IMG/VR virus record: IMGVR_UViG_3300028874_000370
Location: 1-64,000 of that record
Reading direction: 5' to 3' (one strand)
Length of the DNA stretch: 64,000 nucleotides
Origin: a virus
Positions 48,863 to 56,663 of the stretch are shown here, piece after piece. Under the pieces are notes generated by a model that saw only the letters and a list, made by a program, of their open reading frames with translations, did no database searches and was not told the DNA's origin. The position numbers were made by a program, and so were the translations under genes. How positions within the stretch are numbered: the stretch's first letter is position 1; each line of letters begins with the position of its first letter.

Positions 48863-49113
48863 TTATTTTCCACTTTTCTTTTTTAAACGGTTCATCAGAG
48901 TGTCATACTCTTTATGTGCGTCATCTGTGATTTTGACTTTATCGATTGCGGGGATGCCTTCTTTTTAGTACTGACAATCTTACTGGCATTTTTACTGACT
49001 TTAGCTAAATATTCTGGAAGATGGGCTTCAAGATACTGGTATAACATATATGCTCTTAATCCGCTAGCAACTTTAGCCTCATGTTCTGTTTGGTTTGCTG
49101 TACTATGCCAATC
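48863..49113 (-). pseudogene. Frameshifted gene remnant downstream of the terminase fragment
   Basis: Reads as STANQTEHEAKVASGLRAYM ... LPEYLAKVSKNASKIVSTKK in one frame, then after a -1 step near an AAAAAG run as IPAIDKVKITDDAHKEYDTL and NRLKKKSGK to a stop. Both parts look like coding sequence. No family is recognised; a small terminase origin is only a guess. The heptamer at the shift is TAAAAAG, so a programmed shift is conceivable, but decay or a base error is simpler. Confidence 0.4.
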
Positions 49114-49466
49114 TTAAACATATCTGGAAGATGTTGATATGCGATTTTTATAATTTCCATCATGTAAACTGATGCATGAAAATTATGTGCGCCTAATAAA
49201 ATATTTTTTTCGTAGTAAAATATCGCATACCAAAGAGCAAATAAACATTCAATTGTCGTCTTACCAAACATTCTTGGAGCCTCAATGATAGCATTTCCTT
49301 CTTGCATTGCACGAATCATTGCTATATGAGAGTCATTCAAATTAATAAAATCTAAACCTTTATCTCTATTTACTATTTTGCAATACTTTGAAATGAAGTG
49401 AACTGGGTCAGCTTGACATTTGCGAAGCTCATTTATTGGCAGTCTTGTGTATTCTATATTTTCCAT
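49056..49466 (-). CDS. Truncated terminase ATPase fragment, 136 aa
   Basis: Starts at the ATG with AAGGATTGTTT upstream. It is related to the two terminase proteins: DPVHFISKYCKI, Walker A APRMFGKT, LFALWYAIFYYEKNILLG and YQHLPDMF match in order. It ends before Walker B. It overlaps the frameshifted remnant in another frame. A late-promoter variant lies upstream. It may be a decayed copy or a small regulatory form. Confidence 0.6.
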   Translation of the reverse strand: MENIEYTRLPINELRKCQADPVHFISKYCKIVNRDKGLDFINLNDSHIAMIRAMQEGNAIIEAPRMFGKTTIECLFALWYAIFYYEKNILLGAHNFHASVYMMEIIKIAYQHLPDMFKIGIVQQTKQNMRLKLLAD

Positions 49467-49485
49467 AAACAATCCTTAAAAAGAT

Positions 49486-49493
49486 TATTTATG
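49486..49493 (-). promoter_or_regulatory. Late-promoter-like CATAAATA
   Basis: One mismatch to the late octamer, ahead of the terminase fragment at 49466. Confidence 0.4.
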
Positions 49494-49512
49494 GATCCTG
49501 AAAGACATCAGT

Positions 49513-50223
49513 TTATTCTGCTGATTCACCAAACTTTTGTTTCTTAAGTTGTTTTAACGAATCAACTAGATTTTTTAAGAATGCTGTAATTTCATCGATA
49601 GTATCTTCACAAGCTTTCCAATTTTTGTCAAGTGTTTTTGTTGACTCGCCTGCTGTTTTCATTTTTTCTAGTCTATGAGACATGACTAGATTGTCTGTAG
49701 ATGGAGAAATCGAATCAGCTTCCGTTTTTACCTTGTCGTATTGTTCTTTTAATTCATCTACTAATTTCGATAAAATTAATTCCGGATCATTAATTTTTAC
49801 AGTCTTTAACCAATACTCTAACAGGCCGTGAGCATCATGTCTTTCAGAAACATCAATAACAGTTGATAGATCAGAAAGCATTTTGTCAATTCTAAATTCT
49901 GCTCTATCTACTTTAGGTAGATATTTGCTTAGTAATGATTTGATAAAATCTTCTAGATATGCTTCTAATGCTTTTTCTATAGAACCTTTATCTGAGTATT
50001 TGCTAAATCCTTTTAATGCTAAAGATTTTGGCATATCGCCATCATTGTAATAACGATAGTATGCTCTAAAGATCGAATCCTTTTTAGCCTTTTCGCCCTT
50101 TGTAAGAATGTCTTTGTCATACATCCATGCTAAAAGCGCATCAATCTTTTTCAATTTGCCTTCCCAAGCTCTTCCAGCCGTTGAAGCTTCATTCAACAAC
50201 AATAATTCTTTAACTAATTCCAT
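49513..50223 (-). CDS. Putative capsid-targeted internal protein, 236 aa
   Basis: From MELVKELLLLNE-A, which resembles the T4 Alt start (MELITELFDE-D) with cleavage expected after E12. The ORF could begin 16 codons earlier, but that part has no match. The remainder is helical with a coiled-coil region near the C-terminus (LEKMKTAGESTKTLDKN). No enzyme motif is recognised. Confidence 0.6.
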   Translation of the reverse strand: MELVKELLLLNEASTAGRAWEGKLKKIDALLAWMYDKDILTKGEKAKKDSIFRAYYRYYNDGDMPKSLALKGFSKYSDKGSIEKALEAYLEDFIKSLLSKYLPKVDRAEFRIDKMLSDLSTVIDVSERHDAHGLLEYWLKTVKINDPELILSKLVDELKEQYDKVKTEADSISPSTDNLVMSHRLEKMKTAGESTKTLDKNWKACEDTIDEITAFLKNLVDSLKQLKKQKFGESAE

Positions 50224-50272
50224 TTTATAAAAAAAAGATGTAAAAATGATACTTAAGTGTAATTGATACAAA

Positions 50273-50713
50273 TTAATGCCAGTATTCCATGTCGTTAATC
50301 TGACTCAATGTAAAATGAATACTCTGTTCAAGCAGCAAGCTTAGCATTTCTTCAATGACCTTAAGTTTATCGTGCATCAGTTTGTTCATGATTTCAAACT
50401 GTTCATCAGTATAAATAGTGCGTTTTGGAGCTTGCCCATAGGGCACCTCAAATGCCTCTCCAGTTTGTCCATTAAATGTCACCCCATAAATAATATCGGG
50501 GGTCATGATGGTCGCCAGTTTTTCCTGTTCACGTTTAAGTTCACGCCGCAATGCCTTAGTCATTTTGGCAGCAATGGCGGGATGTTTGGAATTATCAAAA
50601 ATAACTTCAAAGGCATCTTGAAGATCGAGCAGTTTGCCTGAAAAAAGTGCAGTTTTTTCAACCTTCGCCGGTTGAGCCAGAACACCACTAAACTGGTAAC
50701 GATGAATGCTCAT
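50273..50713 (-). CDS. Hypothetical protein, 146 aa
   Basis: Helical. The C-terminal 45 residues (YTDEQFEIMNKLMHDKLKVI and LEQSIHFTLSQIN) closely parallel the end of the neighbouring frameshifted protein, so the two share a domain. An extended -10 promoter and the terminator of the upstream gene flank it. Function unknown. Confidence 0.65.
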   Translation of the reverse strand: MSIHRYQFSGVLAQPAKVEKTALFSGKLLDLQDAFEVIFDNSKHPAIAAKMTKALRRELKREQEKLATIMTPDIIYGVTFNGQTGEAFEVPYGQAPKRTIYTDEQFEIMNKLMHDKLKVIEEMLSLLLEQSIHFTLSQINDMEYWH

Positions 50714-50744
50714 GTGTGCCTCTATAAATCAAATGGAATAGTCC

Positions 50745-50753
50745 ATTATACCA
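50745..50753 (-). promoter_or_regulatory. Extended -10 promoter (TGGTATAAT)
   Basis: Minus-strand TGGTATAAT, 32 bases ahead of the 146-aa gene. Confidence 0.5.
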
Positions 50754-50786
50754 TACATATAGCAATGTATCATGATAAAAAATAAA

Positions 50787-50814
50787 AAAGCCTGCAATGA
50801 GAATTGCAGGCTTT
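50787..50814 (-). terminator. Rho-independent terminator
   Basis: AAAGCCTGCAAT/ATTGCAGGCTTT 12-bp stem, GAGA loop, TTTTTTATTTTTT downstream on the minus strand; the stop codon of the 50.8-51.6 kb gene overlaps its arm. Confidence 0.85.
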
Positions 50815-51642
50815 AGTTCATATAAAAATTTTTTAAATGCTTAAAAAAATTAGACTCATAAAAGTTACACTCAAATCCATTGAATTCCTGAATTTTGAAA
50901 ACCACAGTTTGTCCTAGTATAAGGCTACTTAGTTTTTCAACCAGTTCAAGTTTGGCACTCAGTGCATCATGTTTTTCCTGCATTTGTTCAAAACTATAAA
51001 TCGTGGGAGCAGGGCTATAATCATCTTTAATATTCCACACACCACTTACACCATTAAGGCAATCACACAATTCATTTTGATTACTGATAATGCTGCGCAC
51101 CTTCCATGAATCTTTTTGCAATTCATTTAAAGTAGTATCACTCACCAGAGTCTTGATTTTATCATGCTCTGCATTGTCAAGATAGGCAACCTCGCCAATT
51201 GCTCCAAGTGTCCGGCCAGTTGTAGCATCAACATGAACCATGATCTTACCATCACCCATATCAGTGATCTTAATATCCTCATATCCGGGAATTTTCATAC
51301 TAACATCACCAGAGGTAATTGCAGTTTTGCGACTAGGACCCCATCCGTTACCAGTAGCCTTTTCTATAGCCAATGGCCAATTTGGAAGCTCCATTTTTTT
51401 CATATATTCAGATGCGGTTTTTACATCTTTGAACATGAGGTGGGTTGGATGTTCTTCAGCCATCTTAGCTAATTTTTCTTTGGCTTGTTTCTGTAGCTTA
51501 GTTAGGACATCTTTAGAAAATTCATGATCATTCTTAATATCATATATTTCCCCAAGAACTATTCTGGCCTTGTACTCACCGCTCTTAGCCCAACTCGACC
51601 ATATGGTCGAGTTGCTTCAGATAATATTTCTGTTACTTTAAT
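50813..51642 (-). pseudogene. Frameshifted gene with capsid-targeting-like start
   Basis: An intact ORF begins at the ATG 51463 (216 aa, MAEEHPTHLMFKDVK), but its frame stays open upstream with coding-like SGEYKARIVLGEIYDIK and no standard start. In the adjacent frame ATT at 51642 opens KVTEILSE-ATRPYGRVG, which resembles the capsid-targeting peptides of this phage. One inserted base near 51580 would join them. An 11-bp palindrome (51592-51613) lies in this part. Either the gene decayed, or an AUU start and shift are used, or there is an assembly error. Confidence 0.45.
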
Positions 51643-52200
51643 TTATGTTTAATTTATGTTTCTTTTATTTATTAGTATTTTCGGGATAGCCGAGCTTCTT
51701 CTCTATCACCTATAATAGAAAGAATATAGGATGAAAAAGTTCAGAATCAAAAAGATTCTGCTACGAAATTCTATTGACAAAATGGTCTGTGGTGAATAGT
51801 CGTAAAGCGGACGACAGTATATTTCGACTTACCGAAGGTCGAATTTTGGCCGCCAATTATCAGCAGTGGAACGTACCACAATGAATACCCGTTAGGGAAG
51901 GATTTAAAGAGTTTTGCTGTTTATTTCTGATGCGCTTACATCAGTGTGCCCCGAAGCTCGGATGACTTTAGTTTTTATAATGTCGAGAGGGCCGCCATAA
52001 TTTACTATTACTAGTGTGCTAAGGCCTGTAGCACATACGCTTTCATACTCCACGCACGCACATATTGAACGTCTTAATTAAAGGGTTGGAGTCCCTAAAA
52101 AATTTCTTAAATTAAGATCATGAAAGAAAGATCACAAACAGAAGTGTTACAAAAATGCAGAGATACAAATTCGATATCATAAATTTATTATTTTAATTAT
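51643..52200 (-). ncRNA. Candidate structured noncoding RNA, about 560 nt
   Basis: No plausible ORF apart from a 20-codon hydrophobic peptide (MISNLYLCIFV) near the start. Many hairpins: CTTAATT/AATTAAG enclosing AGGG/CCCT (52072-52115), GTGCTA/TAGCAC (52015-52033), CTGATG/CATCAG, TTCGAC/GTCGAA (51822-51843), GTCGT/ACGAC, CAGAATC/GATTCTG (51743-51761), CCTATA/TATAGG and a long-range CCGAGCTTC/GAAGCTCGG pair (51691-51699 with 51953-51961). Strand is not settled: wobble pairs lean to plus, but the only good promoter (52207-52215) faces minus. The length is like that of ROOL RNAs; identity untested. Confidence 0.5.
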
Positions 52201-52206
52201 GTGAAT

Positions 52207-52215
52207 ATTATAACA
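52207..52215 (-). promoter_or_regulatory. Extended -10 promoter (TGTTATAAT)
   Basis: Minus-strand TGTTATAAT facing the gene-less structured block, with no gene within 550 bases other than the frameshifted one. Confidence 0.5.
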
Positions 52216-52235
52216 CAAAAGGTATTTTACGTTTG

Positions 52236-52661
52236 TTATTTTTCTAAGATGGCCAAGAGTTTTCTGTATGTTGCTTTATCATGTGGTTGGCCATGCCCAT
52301 CACCGCCGCCAACAGCAGATTCATGGCCAGCATCGTCTTCATATGTGCTTGTATGAAAATTAGAGCCTTTATTGAATTTGACTGGTTGGTATTCATATTT
52401 GTCATTCAGTTCGCCTTGCCCATCATAGAGTTTGCCATTATACTTGACTACGATATGAGCTAAGTTTTCATCTTCATCATCACTTAGAATTCCATAGTAC
52501 TCGAACTCAGAATTAAGGAGATGATACATGAATGCGGCATCTCCACATTCTCCACCATCTAAAGAATTACCAGTTTCTTTATACAATTGAGTGAAAGCTG
52601 CAATAACTTGTTCTGGAGGATATTGTTTACTTTCACTCAAAAATTGTTTAAATGTTTTCAT
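52236..52661 (-). CDS. Putative capsid-targeted protein with Cys-His-Asp pattern
   Basis: 141 aa from MKTFKQFLSE-S, almost the T4 internal-protein targeting peptide (MKTYQEFIAE-A); the ORF could start 15 codons earlier. After cleavage the mature protein has GGECGDAAFMYHLL, then LAHIVVKYNGKLYDGQG, a cysteine, histidine and aspartate order seen in papain-like and NlpC-type hydrolases. A glycine/histidine-rich GGGDGHGQPHD lies near the end. Protease or amidase function is speculative. Confidence 0.6.
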   Translation of the reverse strand: MKTFKQFLSESKQYPPEQVIAAFTQLYKETGNSLDGGECGDAAFMYHLLNSEFEYYGILSDDEDENLAHIVVKYNGKLYDGQGELNDKYEYQPVKFNKGSNFHTSTYEDDAGHESAVGGGDGHGQPHDKATYRKLLAILEK

Positions 52662-52671
52662 ATTGATACTT

Positions 52672-53127
52672 TCATTGGTTGGCGTAGCTCTTAGCAAGTT
52701 CAGCAATACTTTCTTCTAATTTTTTATTAGCTTCGTCGGAAGTATGTATGACTTCAAGTAATTTTTGTTTGGCTACATTAGTAAAAGCAATACTCATTTT
52801 AGATAATACAGCAGTCACTTCTTTTATTTTGTTGTTCATTAAATCTCTATGAGTAGATCTTAATTCTGCTAAAGATTCACTATTAAACTTTTTTCTAGTT
52901 TCTTCAAGTTCTTTATCCGAAGCACCATTATGCTTCATAATTCTTTCCAATTCTTTCCAATTTTTATCTCTAGAGTCAACATATACATCAAATGTATCTT
53001 TAAATGGATGTTCTATTTCTGTTGGAAGTTCACTACCAAATCTTAATGTAATATTGTCCATGGAAGAAAATATTGTTAAGGGGCTAGTTCCATATGTATT
53101 AACTTTAAATGCTTTGTTTTCACTCAT
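52672..53127 (-). CDS. Hypothetical protein, 151 aa
   Basis: Beta-like N-terminus (KVNTYGTSPLTIFSSMD) and long coiled helices in the second half. Its start shares a base with the stop of the ADP-ribosyltransferase gene, so it is coupled to it and could be a partner or immunity-like protein. No family is recognised. Confidence 0.6.
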   Translation of the reverse strand: MSENKAFKVNTYGTSPLTIFSSMDNITLRFGSELPTEIEHPFKDTFDVYVDSRDKNWKELERIMKHNGASDKELEETRKKFNSESLAELRSTHRDLMNNKIKEVTAVLSKMSIAFTNVAKQKLLEVIHTSDEANKKLEESIAELAKSYANQ

Positions 53128-54305
53128 TATACTTCCTCTATTTGTACAACTTTAGCTTTACTTGCATCTATTAAAATTTCTTTTTCATTGTAAGCAGTAC
53201 CAAGTATATATGTTACTAATACAATCGAATTAAAATCAACTTCATATTCAATTAGATAACCAAGTTCAGAACGTCGTACTGAATCTAGATGTCCTTTTTG
53301 AAGAGCAAAATTCATTGCAGCATGTTTACTTGGCGAGGTAGCAACAACTTTTTCTTTTTTATCTAATAATACTGCTTTGGCTGATGAAATGGTACGTTCG
53401 TCTTTATCAGCCGGAACTCCACGATAAACTGTTTTAATTTTCTTTTTAGCCTTATTATTAGCATCCCGGATTTCAGGATGATCTTCAATATAAGACATAA
53501 TTTTAGGAATCAAGGTCTTATTATTTGATTGAAGATAATTTTGAACTAGATCCATTAATGTTTTATATGAATCACTACCTGCTTTAGATAACATTAAATA
53601 TTTTCTAAATTCATCATTACTATCAATTCGTTTTGGCTTATCAGTGGTTGACAAATTGAGCATAAATGCGATAAGATATTTTAGATTTTCAGCCATCTTA
53701 TTAACTGGGAAATTTGTGTATGTAAAAATATCACTTGTGAAATCAAGTTCGATAATCTTTTTATACATATTGCCATCAATGATATCTATAATATCTGTTG
53801 ATCCACCACTAAAGAAACCCATATTCTCTCTAGTGAAAGTTTGTTTCATTTGGCGTTTTGCTTTCTCGTTGACATCTACGTGTGCATCTATTTGATCTAA
53901 TAGTGCACCTAATGCAGTCGAAACATCATGAACTTTATCTAAATCTCCAGCTAACATAGCAGCAAGAATATCATCTGAATGTTTATTCATCTTAGTTCGA
54001 TGCTTAACCATATTCTCACGAGCTTGTCCCATCTTACCAAATGCAGAAATACAGTCTTCTAGTTCTTTGATAGCATGGTCCATAAATGTGAAACGTTTGA
54101 ATTTTTTAAGGGACCTAATTAATTCTTTAACATGTTGATCGGTCCATGATTCTTTTGATTTATCACCAACAATATAATCATGGATAACTGAACATAGACC
54201 TTGGAATTCTTGAGCTAGTTTAGCTTCCATTTTATTTAATGGACGAGCTAGGACTGTCATAATTTCTTTAGATTCGGCAAGGAGAAAAATATCTGATACT
54301 TTCAT
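53127..54305 (-). CDS. Alt-like ADP-ribosyltransferase with capsid-targeting N-terminus
   Basis: 392 aa from MKVSDIFLLAE-S; the frame extends 14 codons upstream, before the promoter. The C-terminal 110 residues have the R-S-E fold pattern: VYRGVPA (Arg), VATSPSKHAAMNFA (S-T-S like) and YNEKEILID with the E-x-E pair. The middle is helical. T4 Alt, also packaged and injected, ADP-ribosylates host RNA polymerase. A similar takeover function is likely here. A GATAAATA late promoter lies upstream. Confidence 0.7.
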   Translation of the reverse strand: MKVSDIFLLAESKEIMTVLARPLNKMEAKLAQEFQGLCSVIHDYIVGDKSKESWTDQHVKELIRSLKKFKRFTFMDHAIKELEDCISAFGKMGQARENMVKHRTKMNKHSDDILAAMLAGDLDKVHDVSTALGALLDQIDAHVDVNEKAKRQMKQTFTRENMGFFSGGSTDIIDIIDGNMYKKIIELDFTSDIFTYTNFPVNKMAENLKYLIAFMLNLSTTDKPKRIDSNDEFRKYLMLSKAGSDSYKTLMDLVQNYLQSNNKTLIPKIMSYIEDHPEIRDANNKAKKKIKTVYRGVPADKDERTISSAKAVLLDKKEKVVATSPSKHAAMNFALQKGHLDSVRRSELGYLIEYEVDFNSIVLVTYILGTAYNEKEILIDASKAKVVQIEEV

Positions 54306-54330
54306 TGGCGTATTATTATAGTGTGCCAAG

Positions 54331-54338
54331 TATTTATC
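54331..54338 (-). promoter_or_regulatory. Late-promoter variant GATAAATA
   Basis: Minus strand, about 26 bases ahead of the MKVSDIFLLAE start, inside the 3' end of the nifV-like gene. Confidence 0.5.
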
Positions 54339-55449
54339 GTATAGCAAAAAGAAATCTTTTCAAATCTTGTTCAGAGGGTTCACATTTAAATTCCATAGCA
54401 TGATTTCTAACATCAGTTAATAACAATCTAACTTGTCTTTCAGTAGGAAATAATCCAAGCAACTCATAGGCTTTACGAATACCCTGAGACCCAGAATGCT
54501 TACCAAGTACTATCGAATGTGTCCGGCCAAGTTCAGCCGGATCGAATCCTTGATATGTCAAAATATTCTTAGCCAAACCATCAGTATGAATTCCAGCCTC
54601 GTGAGAAAAGACTCCAGCACCTACAATGCTCTTATTAGTCGCTACACTGCGCCCTGAGGCTTTCTCGACGAGCCGTGATATACCAAGTAAGGCTTTTGGA
54701 TCGATCCCACTATCGGTGTTATAGAGATGCTTAACGCCCATGACTATTTCTTCTAGTGCAGCATTACCGGCACGCTCGCCAAGTCCATTTACTGTGGTAT
54801 TAGCATGAGTAGCTCCAGCTTTTAAAGCTGCCAAGGTATTTGCTGTTGCTAATCCAAGATCATCATGAGCATGAATTTCAAGCTCAATATCAACAATCTC
54901 TAATATTCTAGAAATACTTTCATAGGTAGAAAATGGATCTAAAACACCTAGAGTATCAGCAAACCGAATTCTGGAAGCTCCAACCTGTTGAGCTCGTTTA
55001 GCAACCTTGATTAAAAATGAAAGATCTGCTCTTGATGAATCTTCAAGACCTAGGGATATTTTATATCCTGTCTTGACTGCTTTACCAATAACCCTGGTAA
55101 TTTCATCAAGAACCCATTCTCTAGATTGTCTGAGTTTATATTGGAGATGAATATCCGATACAGGAATAGAAAGATGGATAATGTCTGGTGTACATTGTAA
55201 TGCCGCATTAAGATCCGAATCTGTTAGACGACCCCAGACCATTAATTTGGAATTGAGATTTAATGAAGTGATAGCTTGAATACATTCAATCTCATCGTCG
55301 CCCATAATAGGAATTCCTATTTCTAATTCTGGAACTCCAGCATCAGATAAAGCTTGAGCTATATCACATTTTTCTTTTGTTGTGAAGGCTACACCAGCAG
55401 TTTGTTCACCATCACGAAGAGTTGTATCATTAATAATTGGATTTTGCAT
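54334..55449 (-). CDS. nifV: Homocitrate synthase, NifV-like
   Basis: 371 aa from [10 protein letters not shown]; an ATG 8 codons earlier would lie upstream of the transcription start from the late promoter. DTTLRDGEQ (8-16) is the metal and substrate motif of the DRE-TIM family, with [33 protein letters not shown] and [12 protein letters not shown]. The whole pattern is nearest to NifV homocitrate synthase (acetyl-CoA plus 2-oxoglutarate), which supplies homocitrate for the nitrogenase cofactor. It lacks the C-terminal leucine-feedback domain of LeuA. LeuA-like or citramalate synthase activity cannot be excluded. Confidence 0.85.
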   Translation of the reverse strand: MQNPIINDTTLRDGEQTAGVAFTTKEKCDIAQALSDAGVPELEIGIPIMGDDEIECIQAITSLNLNSKLMVWGRLTDSDLNAALQCTPDIIHLSIPVSDIHLQYKLRQSREWVLDEITRVIGKAVKTGYKISLGLEDSSRADLSFLIKVAKRAQQVGASRIRFADTLGVLDPFSTYESISRILEIVDIELEIHAHDDLGLATANTLAALKAGATHANTTVNGLGERAGNAALEEIVMGVKHLYNTDSGIDPKALLGISRLVEKASGRSVATNKSIVGAGVFSHEAGIHTDGLAKNILTYQGFDPAELGRTHSIVLGKHSGSQGIRKAYELLGLFPTERQVRLLLTDVRNHAMEFKCEPSEQDLKRFLFAIR

Positions 55450-55473
55450 AACTTGTATTGTAAGTATATGCAA

Positions 55474-55481
55474 TATTTATA
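55474..55481 (-). promoter_or_regulatory. T4-type late promoter
   Basis: Exact TATAAATA on the minus strand, 25 bases ahead of the nifV-like start. Confidence 0.6.
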
Positions 55482-55487
55482 TGCCCG

Positions 55488-55513
55488 AAAAGAGACCTGA
55501 TCAGGTCTCTTTT
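55488..55513. terminator. Bidirectional terminator
   Basis: A perfect 26-base palindrome AAAAGAGACCTGA/TCAGGTCTCTTTT; ends the transcript of the 119-aa gene just before the nifV promoter. Confidence 0.8.
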
Positions 55514-55549
55514 CTAGAAATTATTCTGGCTTTCAACAAACAAAGATCA

Positions 55550-55909
55550 TTATTGATTGACGAATTCATTCAGAAAATCAACAATCAACATACTAAGGCT
55601 GCGTGGCCGATTAGAGATGAACGCAATGCCGCGCTGTTTCAAATGTGTTTGTAATGCAATACCATTCGCATCATCGGTAACACCGCCGCTGCTCATCATT
55701 TTGAGGTACACCATCTTTTTTGTATAATCTTCTTCATCTTCATCATAATCAATTTCGATAGATGGGTGGCGTCCAGGCGGTTTGTGGGTCAAAATCATCC
55801 CAGGCAATGCCATAATCGATTTTTCTGCTTGAGCCCATATCGGCTCAGCTTTTTCAGATTCGACTAAAACATCAAATTCTTTAACTGTAAGATTCGTTTT
55901 ATTTGACAT
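55550..55909 (-). CDS. Hypothetical protein, 119 aa
   Basis: Acidic, with a strongly acidic loop (YDEDEEDYTKK) and mixed alpha/beta content. It has its own terminator. A TATATAAT-type sequence lies upstream. No family is recognised. Confidence 0.6.
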   Translation of the reverse strand: MSNKTNLTVKEFDVLVESEKAEPIWAQAEKSIMALPGMILTHKPPGRHPSIEIDYDEDEEDYTKKMVYLKMMSSGGVTDDANGIALQTHLKQRGIAFISNRPRSLSMLIVDFLNEFVNQ

Positions 55910-55969
55910 GATATTTCCAGGATTGTTGATGTTGATTCATTATATACTATATCTTGAAAAAGTAAAACT

Positions 55970-56401
55970 TTATTTTGTGTCATCCCATTTAGACAAGATG
56001 TCTTTAATATCATTAGCATAAGCTTCACGTTTGTCTGGGGTTTCGGAATGATATGCACCAACTGCGGCCCAAGTATTCCCGTGTTTTACCATCTTTTGTT
56101 TAAGAAGCCAAGCCGCAACATAGACATTGGTGCACTCATTATACAGTTGATCTGATTTAATACCATACTCAGAAAGTTCTGAGAAATGAATTGAATTAAT
56201 CTGGGATATACCAATGTCGACTGAGCCATCATCATTTTTATGAATGGCATCAGGTTTATTATGGGATTCTTTCCATGCAATAGCTTTCAGTAAAAGCTGA
56301 TTGACATGTTGATAATTAGCTGCCTCTTCAAAGCAATCGGCATTTGAAGAGGCACTAAATAATAGACAGAATAAAGTAATACAAATTTTCAGGCAGTCCA
56401 T
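55970..56401 (-). CDS. Secreted lytic transglycosylase (SLT)
   Basis: 143 aa from MDCLKICITLFCLLFSASSNA, a signal peptide. The catalytic glutamate is in AIAWKESHNKPDA, followed by GSVDIGISQINSIHF and VGAYHSETPDKREAY, typical of the SLT/IagB-VirB1 class. It cleaves peptidoglycan glycan strands. With a signal peptide it may act in lysis or in DNA entry across the periplasm. It is unlike the GH108 enzyme at 37.6 kb. Confidence 0.85.
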   Translation of the reverse strand: MDCLKICITLFCLLFSASSNADCFEEAANYQHVNQLLLKAIAWKESHNKPDAIHKNDDGSVDIGISQINSIHFSELSEYGIKSDQLYNECTNVYVAAWLLKQKMVKHGNTWAAVGAYHSETPDKREAYANDIKDILSKWDDTK

Positions 56402-56468
56402 GATAAACACCTTTAAATAAGTCAACCATACTTTATCTTACCAAAAACTTTTAAAAACGAAACTGGAA

Positions 56469-56663
56469 TTATTTCTTTTCGGCGCGGTTGAGATTTTCCA
56501 TTGCATCCCAGAGTGCATCGCCCCACCGAATTAGGCCATTCCATTCACAATACTCGCGAAATGCTTTTTGTGGATCCATATCTGCAATAGCCTCGAGCGA
56601 GTGGCCTCGCTCTTGCAGATCACTGATAATTTGTTTCGGGATGTGAGCAATATTGAGTGCCAT
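56469..56663 (-). CDS. Hypothetical protein, 64 aa
   Basis: Compact helical protein with two tryptophans near the C-terminus. It is third in a run of four small genes read in the same direction from an extended -10 promoter near 57240. No family is recognised. Confidence 0.6.
   Translation of the reverse strand: MALNIAHIPKQIISDLQERGHSLEAIADMDPQKAFREYCEWNGLIRWGDALWDAMENLNRAEKK

Noticed and set aside
51600-52210. Group I intron interrupting the 50.8-51.6 kb gene
   Set aside because: No 5' exon with a start codon that continues the protein was found, and no recognisable P3/P7 core sequences; a frameshifted start upstream of the ORF explains the missing N-terminus better.
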